Positions 1 through 6,874 of a stretch of DNA of 64,000 nucleotides are shown here, in pieces. The notes under the pieces are model-generated. The model was given only the letters and a program-made list of their open reading frames with translations. It made no database searches and was not told where the DNA came from. The stretch covers positions 1 to 64,000 of the forward strand of contig CAMBFZ010000008.1 of NCBI GenBank assembly GCA_945866125.1, given 5' to 3'. Position 1 is the first letter of the stretch. Every line of letters begins with the position of its first letter. Source of the stretch: Bordetella parapertussis (GTDB lineage: Bacteria > Pseudomonadota > Gammaproteobacteria > Burkholderiales > Burkholderiaceae_D). Position numbers and translations under genes: made by a program.

Positions 1-98
1 ACGGTCGCCCACAGCGACGGATAATCGCCTCGGTGCTCTTGGACCAGCCGCACTGCACGCTCGCGGACTTCGGGGGAAAATTTGTTCGTCTTGTTCAT
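1..98 (-). CDS. IS3-family transposase OrfA, N-terminal part
   Basis: Read on the minus strand from an ATG at 96-98, the protein begins MNKTNKFSPEVRERAVRLV and continues to the window edge (32 codons). This is the usual start of the small helix-turn-helix OrfA of IS3 elements, which is normally about 90 residues and is expressed with a frameshifted OrfB integrase. The S/FxPEVRERAVRLV pattern is the recognisable part. It belongs to the element that ends at 148 and has broken the neighbouring DUF4214 gene. Only the family, not the exact IS, can be named. Confidence 0.8.
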   Translation of the reverse strand, partial: MNKTNKFSPEVRERAVRLVQEHRGDYPSLWAT

Positions 99-148
99 GG
101 CTCCATTCTCTCAAAGGTTGGAGCCTCCTCAAAACCCGGGGCGATTCA
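1..148 (-). mobile_element. End of an IS3-family insertion sequence (partial)
   Basis: The stretch holds the first codons of an IS3-type orfA on the minus strand, then a short leader and a terminal sequence that reads, on the minus strand, TGAATCGCCCCGGG. The element stops at about position 148, where the sequence changes abruptly into the interior of a DUF4214 gene reading the other way. The rest of the element lies outside the window, so the opposite terminal repeat and any target duplication cannot be checked. Confidence 0.75.
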
Positions 149-655
149 GCTGTTGATGCAACCAGTTTGGATAGTCAACAACAACTTGTTGATGTCGAAC
201 GTCTCGAATTTACTAACGTTAATATCGCACTTGATACCGATGCGGCCAACAGCGCCGGAGGTATTTATCGCTTGTATAAGGCTGCGTTGGATAGAGAACC
301 GGATCTAGGTGGTTTAGGCTACTGGATCGCGCAAGCAGATGCCGGAACGAAGGACGCTGTTCGTATGGCAACCGACTTTACTTATGCTGACGAATTCAAA
401 ACGCTTTACGGTGTGTCGACCGCAGACAACTACATGACAGGCGAAAACATTACTGCCTTGGTCACAAAAATCTACGAGAACGTGCTTGACCGCGCTCCTG
501 ATGCGGGTGGTCGAGATTATTACGTCGGTCAAATCACCGCTAAGTCAAAAACCGTTGGTCAGGTTCTCGCAGAGATTTCAGACAGTGCGGAAAACAAGCT
601 GGCTGTGGCAGACCTTATCGGGACAGGTATTGAGTACACCCCTTGGGTTGATTAA
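149..655 (+). pseudogene. DUF4214 protein truncated by IS insertion
   Basis: An open frame runs directly out of the IS end (149) to a TAA at 653-655. It encodes the last part of an RTX/DUF4214 protein: a linker (LVDVERLEFTNVNIALDTD), then the DUF4214 domain with IYRLYKAALDREPDLGGLGYW, and the C-terminal EYTPWVD. The RTX repeats and N-terminus found in its intact neighbour (760-1869) are missing, so the 5' part was displaced or lost when the IS inserted. A TTG at 167 is in frame, but no ribosome binding site makes it convincing. Its last 190 bases are almost identical to those of the neighbour. It is probably not expressed as a working protein. Confidence 0.8.
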
Positions 656-658
656 ATC
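194..658 (+). repeat. Direct repeat copy 1, DUF4214 3' region
   Basis: This copy matches 1408-1872 at a constant offset of 1214 bases with no indels. The 5' end shows many differences, while the last roughly 190 bases (467-658) differ at only two sites. A third, more diverged copy is at the 3' end of the gene ending at 6639. Confidence 0.9.
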
Positions 659-759
659 GACGCTTCGCTTTCCCTGATATTTCACAAACTACCTAAAAAA
701 AGCTGTCTTTACGTTTCTTCTGATGCAACATAACTTCTAGTTTAGAAAGAAAGCTCAAT

Positions 760-1869
760 ATGGTCCAAATCCAAGCTTTTAATCAAGAATTTATATACAA
801 CGTTCAGGCCGAACCTGACTATCTTTCGAAATCAGCCTTCACTGTATTAGAAACTTCGACCGAATCGCAACTGCTCCTGAAGATTTCCATTTCTTCAAAC
901 CCAGATTTACAAATAACATCAACTCTTTTAGGAACGTTTAGCTATTCTGGAGCAAAGGGATCAATTGAGTCCGTATCGGGTAGCGTGAGCAGCCTTGAAA
1001 CTGTGATAAGTGGATATCCTTGGCGTACAACTACCTTCTCACCTCCCGGAGTACTTGGCAATATCGGAGCGGACTCCGATACCGAGAATGAGGCAAATTA
1101 CGCAGACGAGTTAAGTCACCTCGGCGGTGCGGATGTATTTGTGGGATCTGATTCTACATCTGGTGCGGATGATCAAGTTATCGGACTAGCAGGAGATGAT
1201 AGTTTTACTGGAAACACTAGCACCGATTATTTTGATGGTGGAACTGGTATTGATAAGGCTATTTTTAGAGGTGCATCTGGCGATTACTCGATAACTGCAA
1301 GCTCTACAATCTCCGACCTGACCGACTCAACAGGGAAAACAGTTTTGTCGGGATACTTAGTTACGGACAGCACTGATTCGAGAGATGCGACCGATACACT
1401 CGTTAATGTCGAACGTTTAAAGTTTTCGGATAAAAATATCGCACTTGATACCGAAGCCTCTAACAGCGCAGGGGGTATTTATCGCTTGTATAAGGCTGCG
1501 CTGGATAGAGACCCAGATTTAGGTGGCCTAGGGTACTGGATCGCCCAAGCAGATGCTGGAACGAAAGATGCCGTTCGAATGGCAACCGACTTTACTTATG
1601 CCGACGAATTCAAAACGCTCTACGGCGTGTCGACCGCAGACAACTACATGACGGGCGAGGACATCACTGCCTTGGTCACAAAAATCTACGAGAACGTGCT
1701 TGACCGTGCTCCTGATGCGGGTGGTCGAGATTATTACGTCGGTCAAATCACCGCTAAGTCAAAAACCGTTGGTCAGGTTCTCGCAGAGATTTCAGACAGT
1801 ACGGAAAACAAGCTGGCTGTGGCAGACCTTATCGGGACAGGTATTGAGTACACCCCTTGGGTTGATTAA
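760..1869 (+). CDS. RTX/DUF4214 secreted protein
   Basis: The protein has 369 residues and no Sec signal peptide. The first 110 residues are not recognisable. Residues about 130-165 hold Ca-binding RTX-like repeats (GLAGDDSFTGN, YFDGGTGIDKA). A linker follows, and then the DUF4214 domain at about 235-330 (IYRLYKAALDRDPDLGGLGYW ... YENVLDRAPDAGGRDYYVGQI). RTX repeats without a signal peptide suggest export by a type I system, but no such transporter lies in the window, so this is inference. Surface or extracellular location is likely and the substrate or role is unknown. The start ATG has an AGAAAG-type site just upstream. It is the intact paralogue of the truncated copy at 149-655. Confidence 0.8.
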   Translation: MVQIQAFNQEFIYNVQAEPDYLSKSAFTVLETSTESQLLLKISISSNPDLQITSTLLGTFSYSGAKGSIESVSGSVSSLETVISGYPWRTTTFSPPGVLGNIGADSDTENEANYADELSHLGGADVFVGSDSTSGADDQVIGLAGDDSFTGNTSTDYFDGGTGIDKAIFRGASGDYSITASSTISDLTDSTGKTVLSGYLVTDSTDSRDATDTLVNVERLKFSDKNIALDTEASNSAGGIYRLYKAALDRDPDLGGLGYWIAQADAGTKDAVRMATDFTYADEFKTLYGVSTADNYMTGEDITALVTKIYENVLDRAPDAGGRDYYVGQITAKSKTVGQVLAEISDSTENKLAVADLIGTGIEYTPWVD

Positions 1870-1872
1870 ATC
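1408..1872 (+). repeat. Direct repeat copy 2, DUF4214 3' region
   Basis: This is the partner of 194-658. It sits inside the intact gene and carries its last 154 codons plus stop. The sharp rise in identity toward the 3' end points to a recent recombination event. Confidence 0.9.
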
Positions 1873-1932
1873 TACGCATCGTTCGTGCAGATTAGAGTGC
1901 AACTAGCTGGTGATGCTGCCAAACCATAAAAC

Positions 1933-1989
1933 GGGGGGTACCCGGTGGGTGGGGTCTTGTTAGGCTGAAATTCACAAGAGGTACCCCCC
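1933..1989. repeat. Inverted repeat in the umuD upstream gap
   Basis: GGGGGGTACC at 1933-1942 pairs perfectly with GGTACCCCCC at 1980-1989, with 37 bases between. It lies in the 409-base gap between the DUF4214 gene and umuD (1870-2278). Apart from this repeat, the 55-bp repeat and the LexA box I see nothing else in the gap. It may be a folded terminator or a remnant of a small element, but there is no T-run after it. Confidence 0.55.
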
Positions 1990-1990
1990 A

Positions 1991-2045
1991 CGCGCCAAGC
2001 ATTGCGCTCGGCAAAGCCGATTCAGCTGTTCCGGCTAGGTTACTC
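1991..2045. repeat. 55-bp direct repeat upstream of umuDC
   Basis: This 55-base unit recurs at 4022-4076 in the same orientation with 46 of 55 bases identical and no gaps. Both copies share a 20-base core (2001-2020) containing the hairpin TCGGC-AAA-GCCGA and a 12-base end, GGCTAGGTTACT. The two copies bracket umuDC. Confidence 0.85.
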
Positions 2046-2250
2046 AAAGAACAAATTCAATTAATTGTGATGCGTGCGTATTGCTTCATATACACAAGTT
2101 TAGGCTCCATCCGTATCAGCAACAAAATCGCTTGCGATATTAGCGCAGTCATATCTTCGTCAAGTAATTTGGATAGGTGCTGGGCAATAGAGTGAAGATA
2201 ACGGAGGGCGCTTCTTGGTAGTCACGTTGCAAGGCTGGTGATAGACGGTA

Positions 2251-2266
2251 CTGTGAATTTATACAG
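2251..2266 (+). promoter_or_regulatory. LexA (SOS) box of umuDC
   Basis: CTGTGAATTTATACAG is an exact match to the LexA operator pattern CTGT-N8-ACAG, extended to a 20-base palindrome by the flanking TA pairs. It ends 12 bases before the umuD ATG, so LexA bound here would block transcription start. DNA damage induction of umuDC follows from known SOS biology. Confidence 0.92.
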
Positions 2267-2278
2267 TAAAATAGAGGT

Positions 2279-2695
2279 ATGCAACCTATCCCCATTGAAG
2301 CCGTCCCCATACCCATATTGGGCTTTTTTGCCAGTGTTCATGCGGGTTTTCCGTCGCCAGCCGCTGACCACAGCCAGAAACGCATCGATCTTAACGAACA
2401 CCTAATTCGTAATAAGGAGGCAACTTTTTTGTTTCGAGTACGAGGTGACTCGATGACGGGTATCGGTATCTACGAGGGCGATACCTTGCTTGTCGATCGA
2501 TCCATCGATCCTCGCCATAACGCCATCGTGTTAGCGGTGCTGAACAACGAATTCACCATCAAACGACTGCATCGGCGCGGGGGTGTGGTTAAGCTCGTGT
2601 CTGAAAATCCGATCTATCCACCGATCCAGATGAAGCAAGGCGAAGAACTATCGATCTGGGGTGTCGTCACCTTCAACCTGCACAAGCTGTACTAA
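2279..2695 (+). CDS. umuD: UmuD-like protein, SOS mutagenesis
   Basis: This is the LexA/S24-family partner of DNA polymerase V. After RecA-stimulated self-cleavage, UmuD' joins UmuC for translesion synthesis. At 138 residues it matches E. coli UmuD (139). The cleavage bond is Ala22-Gly23 (HAGFPSP), the catalytic serine is Ser58 (GDSMTG) and the lysine is Lys95 (EFTIKRL), the same spacing as in E. coli. A perfect LexA box lies just upstream and umuC follows immediately. It probably forms an SOS operon with umuC. The pair is bracketed by direct repeats, which suggests it was acquired as a unit. Confidence 0.93.
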   Translation: MQPIPIEAVPIPILGFFASVHAGFPSPAADHSQKRIDLNEHLIRNKEATFLFRVRGDSMTGIGIYEGDTLLVDRSIDPRHNAIVLAVLNNEFTIKRLHRRGGVVKLVSENPIYPPIQMKQGEELSIWGVVTFNLHKLY

Positions 2696-2702
2696 GCTGA
2701 CT

Positions 2703-3983
2703 GTGAAATCAAAACCCGTACAGCAGTTAGCACTGATCGACTGCAATAATTTTTATGTCAGTTGTGAACGGCTGTTTCGTCCAGACTTGGTAGGAAAGCC
2801 GGTAGTCGTGCTGTCGAACAATGATGGTTGCGTCGTGTCGCGCTCTAACGAAGCCAAAGACATTGGTGTGAAGATGGGTCAACCTTGGTTTCAAGCCAAG
2901 GTGCTGGCAGAAGAGCACAACATATTAGCGTTGAGTTCCAACTATGCTTTGTACGCTGATTTGTCTAATCGCGTTATGAACTTGTTAGCTGAATTTTCAC
3001 CGCGGCATGAGGTGTATTCAATTGATGAATGCTTTGTCGATCTCACAGGCATGACTGAGGTTAGGTCTATCAGCTATGCCATGCACGAGAAGATCATACG
3101 CTGGACAGGCATTCCTGTATGTGTCGGTATAGGGCCTACCAAGACATTAGCTAAACTAGCGAATTTCATCGCCAAGAAGCATCCGCGCTCCCAAGGCGTT
3201 TTCAACTACAACGCATTGACTGGAGCACAGAAAGCCAAGCTGTTGTCGAGAATACCAGTCGAGGAGGTATGGGGAGTGGGACGCAAACTTGCACCTCGAC
3301 TGACCGAGTACGGCATACAGAATGTTCAAGAGCTTAAGGAAGCACATGCACCAACACTAAGAGCAGAGTTTGGCGTGGTGGTTGAGAAGATTCATCGCGA
3401 ACTACAAGAAGTTGCCTGCATAGGCATCGAAGAAATCGTACCGCCAAGAAAGCAAATCGTCGCCAGCCGAAGCTTCGGCAATCCCGTTCATGATGTGGCT
3501 TCATTAAAAGCTGCCGTTGTTTTTTTTGTAGAAATCGCCTGTGCCAAGCTAAGAGCACAGCAATCGCATGCCGCGATGTTGCAAGTATTTTTGCAGACAA
3601 ATCGATTCAGATCAGAACTACCCCAATATCACCCTGCGATGACAGTTCCATTAGTAACTCCAACGGATAGCAGTCTGATCGTCAATCGCTGGGCAAGTAT
3701 ATTAATCGACCAACTATGGCGGCCCGAGTATGCTTACAAGAAAGCCGGAATAATGCTAAGTGAAATTACGCCGAACACCCAGAGACAGAATGATTTATTT
3801 GCTGAAGCTGATCAGGCAGAAGAGTCAAAGCTGATGGCAGTCTTGGACCGAGTGAATCAACGATTTGGTCGTGGAATTGTTAGGATTTCTTCACAGGATG
3901 CAGGAGAGGAGTGGGGTATGCGGCAAGAGCGTAAATCGCCGGCATATACGACAAGCTGGAGTGAAATGCCCTCAGTAGCTTGA
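2703..3983 (+). CDS. umuC: UmuC-like Y-family DNA polymerase V subunit
   Basis: This is the catalytic subunit of the error-prone polymerase acting past DNA lesions. The palm motifs are visible: ALIDCNNFYVSCERLF near the N-terminus, SNNDGCVVSRS, and YSIDECFVDLTG with the catalytic Asp-Glu pair. Then come the helix-hairpin-helix (PVEEVWGVGRKLAPRL) and a C-terminal UmuC-type tail. I chose the GTG at 2703, seven bases after the umuD stop, because homologues start only a few residues before ALIDCNNFY. This gives 426 residues against 422 in E. coli. An upstream GTG at 2661 inside umuD is also in frame. It is co-transcribed with umuD under LexA. Confidence 0.93.
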   Translation: MKSKPVQQLALIDCNNFYVSCERLFRPDLVGKPVVVLSNNDGCVVSRSNEAKDIGVKMGQPWFQAKVLAEEHNILALSSNYALYADLSNRVMNLLAEFSPRHEVYSIDECFVDLTGMTEVRSISYAMHEKIIRWTGIPVCVGIGPTKTLAKLANFIAKKHPRSQGVFNYNALTGAQKAKLLSRIPVEEVWGVGRKLAPRLTEYGIQNVQELKEAHAPTLRAEFGVVVEKIHRELQEVACIGIEEIVPPRKQIVASRSFGNPVHDVASLKAAVVFFVEIACAKLRAQQSHAAMLQVFLQTNRFRSELPQYHPAMTVPLVTPTDSSLIVNRWASILIDQLWRPEYAYKKAGIMLSEITPNTQRQNDLFAEADQAEESKLMAVLDRVNQRFGRGIVRISSQDAGEEWGMRQERKSPAYTTSWSEMPSVA

Positions 3984-4021
3984 TTTAAAAATAGCCCGGA
4001 TTGGCAAGGTGATCCTTTAAT

Positions 4022-4076
4022 CGCGTCACGCATTGCGCTCGGCAAAGCCGAACCAGATGCGCAGGCTAGGTTACTG
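4022..4076. repeat. 55-bp direct repeat downstream of umuDC
   Basis: This is the second copy of the repeat at 1991-2045, starting 39 bases after the umuC stop. It has the same orientation, the same TCGGC-AAA-GCCGA hairpin core and the same GGCTAGGTTACT end. The nine mismatches are outside these two blocks. Confidence 0.85.
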
Positions 4077-4164
4077 TCCAACGTTAGACACGATGCTTCG
4101 AGTTTTTAAATTACTTGTGCAGAATAGTGATTACGTGCGACTGGGGCTGACGCGGCTAAAAGGC

Positions 4165-4185
4165 GGGGTGGGGGTAGGGTGGGGG
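4165..4185 (+). other. Potential G-quadruplex
   Basis: Four G-runs of 4, 5, 3 and 5 bases are separated by loops of 1, 2 and 1 bases, a pattern that predicts a stable intramolecular quadruplex. It lies in the long non-coding stretch after umuC (3984-4430), in which I otherwise see only the 55-bp repeat and AT-rich sequence. Confidence 0.6.
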
Positions 4186-4430
4186 CAGTCAAATCCTAAA
4201 CCAGTAAGGCATACGCTCTTTTATTTAGTATTCGGAACAATTGCGTCCAACTAACCTACCATGAACATTGATTTGCGCTTAGCTAGTATGCGGATGGATT
4301 CGGCCTTGCACCACTAATGTGCTATTCTTTTTTGAGGCCCAATTTGGTCCCACTTGTTTGCTAATTTAATTAAATTGAATTTGGTTTTCTAAGTTTTAGT
4401 TTTTCTTATTTCTTTGTTTTTACTGGGTTT

Positions 4431-4565
4431 CTGACCGCGGTGCAGGTAGGCTTGCTGACTATTTACGATATGTGCAAAGCAATTGACCACGGCATGGTGA
4501 TGACGAATGTGCGGGCGATGGAAAAGATGGGTGGAAAATCAGGGCATTGGAAGATAGAGTCGTAG
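4431..4565 (+). pseudogene. moaC 3' fragment (relic 1)
   Basis: The in-frame reading contains LTAVQVGLLTIYDMCKAID and then GGKSGHWKIES before a TAG at 4563-4565. This is the C-terminal 44 or so residues of MoaC, cyclic pyranopterin monophosphate synthase of molybdenum cofactor synthesis. The active-site YDMCKA segment and the GGKSGHW tail are preserved. The N-terminal two thirds are absent and AT-rich unrelated DNA precedes it, so it is a remnant. A second, more decayed copy of the same end lies at 4979-5077. Confidence 0.8.
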
Positions 4566-4597
4566 ATAGACGCTCACGATATATCGCGATTCGCATT

Positions 4598-4960
4598 ATG
4601 AATCCCACCTTTTCTCAAATTAGTAAGCTAGGTCTTTAGATCTTTGTCTTCTTAGCTGCGCTCGCTTGTACGACCGTTAATGCAACAGCCGCAAGCCTAT
4701 TTGGTGATCTGTCTTGTCAAACTTGGGCAGATCTGGATCATTCAAGAAAAAAAACCTGGACCAACGCGTTTCTCGCACCGCTAAGTTTGACTCATCAAGG
4801 CCTTGAAAGAACTAAGCAAGGTCGATACAACGATGATCCCAAAGCCTTTGAATCCGCTATCGTCAGCATTGATACGTTTTGTCACTCACATCCGAAACTC
4901 GGTCCGGCAGACGGAGCCATTTCCTATTTGAACGAACTGATTGAAAACCAACTTGGTTAG
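4598..4960 (+). pseudogene. Small secreted protein gene with stop in signal peptide
   Basis: A frame of 120 codons opens with ATG at 4598 and ends with TAG at 4958-4960, interrupted only by TAG at 4637-4639 (codon 14). Without that stop, residues 1-34 form a plausible signal peptide (hydrophobic IFVFLAALACTTVNA). The mature part has two cysteines (LSCQTWADLD and DTFCHSHPKLG) spaced as in HdeA-like periplasmic proteins, but similarity is too weak to name it. It lies between two moaC relics. Either it is a recent pseudogene, or the stop is a sequencing error or is read through. Confidence 0.55.
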
Positions 4961-4978
4961 TTGGCTCAACGGGACAGT

Positions 4979-5077
4979 TTGTTAACTATCTAGGAGATTT
5001 GTAAAGCAGTTGCCCGCGACATGGTGATGACGGATGGGCGGGTTCGGGAAAAGCGTGGTGGGAAGTCGGGAAGCTAG
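4979..5077 (+). pseudogene. moaC 3' fragment (relic 2)
   Basis: The reading LLTI-stop-EICKAVARDMVMTDG followed by EKRGGKSGS and a TAG at 5075-5077 matches the same MoaC C-terminus as relic 1, with an internal TAG at 4991-4993 and several substitutions. It is more decayed than the first copy, which lies about 510 bases upstream. The metalloprotease-like gene starts 98 bases later. Confidence 0.7.
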
Positions 5078-5175
5078 AGCGGGGAATAAAAACCGTCGCT
5101 GAAACCTACCAGCGAAAACAGTACCTGCATCACGCTTTCCGCCATGTAGCCAATCTATTTTTCTGAGCGAACCCA

Positions 5176-6639
5176 ATGAGCCTTTACACCCTGACTATCG
5201 CCGACACTAAAAATCTCCTCAGCGACGACATCAAAACGGCAATAAAAAAAGATGTGGACTATGTGATCGCTAACTGTATCGATCGTTATGTCGATTGGAA
5301 AGGCACGCTGGACTTCAAGGTCAATATTAAAACCAATGCTGAGTTTTTTAATGAGGTCGACTGGGCTAAAAATCTGAGCAACTCAGATGGCTGCCTTCCC
5401 GGCACTGAAATGGCCTGGGTAGGCTCCCGAAAAAGCAATCTGCTTGAGGCCACGACCGGTATCGACCTCAACGGCAGCGAGTCCGATGCAGGCTTTACGA
5501 TTTATCTAGGGGTCGATGGCACGGTCAAATTATTTGGGGTACCACTCTGGCTGGACCCAAATCCTGTTTTCAACACGACGCCCACTATACCGACAGGCTA
5601 TTACGATTTCATCTCGGTCGCGCTACACGAAATCATTCATACACTCGCCTTTGATGGTGTCTCCAATAGCGCGAGCCCCTTCGGTGCATTAAGCACAGTC
5701 TCCGGCGAACACTATAATTTTACCGGCGACCATGTCACCGCATTACTAGGTGGATCATTACCGATGACGGCAGATAATCATGTGGTCTCCTCGCTCTGCG
5801 TCCCCTACGCAGAGAGTGGGCTCATGCGGGATTGGGGAAATTATGATCAAAACCGTTGGGACATCGGCAGAATAGAACTGGCCGTGATGCAAGACCTGGG
5901 CTTTGACATCAGCGCAGATTTGACGGGTTTATCGTATACCGACATCGATGATAAAAATCCGGCCATCGTTGGCACCGCCGTAGCCGATACGCTCTATGGT
6001 GACTTTCAGGGAAATAAAATCACCGGCGATGCAGGCAACGACAAGATTGACGGCGGCTTGGATACCGACACTGCGGTCTATTTAGCCGCCCGTGCAAACT
6101 ACACCGTCGATAAAACCGATAGTGGCCTAACCGTGATCGACACTACCGGCACAGAGGGCACCGATAGTCTGATCGCGATTGAACGACTGCAATTTACCGA
6201 CGTCAGTCTTGCCTTCGACACAGACGCTGCCAACAATGCAGGCGGCATTTATCGTCTGTACAAAGCGGCATTGAATCGAACCCCCGATTTAGTGGGCTTA
6301 GGCTATTGGATCGCACAAGCCGATGCCGGCAGCAAAGACGCCGTACAAATGGCAACCGACTTCACCTATGCCGACGAATTCAAAACGCTCTATAGCGTGC
6401 GGACCGCAGACAACTACATGACGGGCGAAGATATCACGGCCTTGGTCACGACCATTTACGAAAATGTGCTAAACAGGGCACCGGACGCAGGCGGTCGCGA
6501 TTATTACGCGGGTCAAATCACGATGCAGTCCAAAACCGTCGGCCGCGTGCTGGCAGAGATTTCAGACAGCGCCGAAAACTACGCCCAAGTTGCAGAGCTC
6601 ATTGCCACTGGTATTCCGTACACCCCTTGGAGTACGTAA
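5176..6639 (+). CDS. RTX/DUF4214 secreted zinc metalloprotease-like protein
   Basis: The protein has 487 residues and no Sec signal peptide. The N-terminal half is a putative zinc protease domain with HEIIHTLAFDG at 151-161, where His151 and His155 would bind zinc and Glu152 would be the catalytic base. A methionine near GLMRDWG (217) or AVMQDLGF (238) may be the Met-turn. RTX-like repeats follow at about 280-295 (GNKITGDAGNDKIDGG), then a linker and a C-terminal DUF4214 domain at about 350-450 closely similar to those at 149-655 and 760-1869. Likely exported by a type I system encoded elsewhere. The third zinc ligand is not clear, so catalytic activity is inference. Confidence 0.75.
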   Translation: MSLYTLTIADTKNLLSDDIKTAIKKDVDYVIANCIDRYVDWKGTLDFKVNIKTNAEFFNEVDWAKNLSNSDGCLPGTEMAWVGSRKSNLLEATTGIDLNGSESDAGFTIYLGVDGTVKLFGVPLWLDPNPVFNTTPTIPTGYYDFISVALHEIIHTLAFDGVSNSASPFGALSTVSGEHYNFTGDHVTALLGGSLPMTADNHVVSSLCVPYAESGLMRDWGNYDQNRWDIGRIELAVMQDLGFDISADLTGLSYTDIDDKNPAIVGTAVADTLYGDFQGNKITGDAGNDKIDGGLDTDTAVYLAARANYTVDKTDSGLTVIDTTGTEGTDSLIAIERLQFTDVSLAFDTDAANNAGGIYRLYKAALNRTPDLVGLGYWIAQADAGSKDAVQMATDFTYADEFKTLYSVRTADNYMTGEDITALVTTIYENVLNRAPDAGGRDYYAGQITMQSKTVGRVLAEISDSAENYAQVAELIATGIPYTPWST

Positions 6640-6874
6640 ATCTACGAAGCCTGCGCATTGATGACGTCGTAACGGATTAATGCGCGCGCCGGGTAATCGG
6701 GCAACGGGTTCAGACTTCCTCACACTTCCTCTTGCTTTTTAAAATTCTCTCGTATTTGCACTCGATACTTGGGACGATTTATTGATCTCTGCTGCTATAC
6801 TTTTCCCAACGGAAACGCTCAGGTTTTCATGCAATTTTTGTAAGTACTCAATTAATGAAAAGCCTAGACCCACA

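Noticed and set aside
4033..4254. 73-codon plus-strand frame after umuC
   Set aside because: It runs through the 55-bp repeat and the G-quadruplex, has no ribosome binding site or recognisable sequence.
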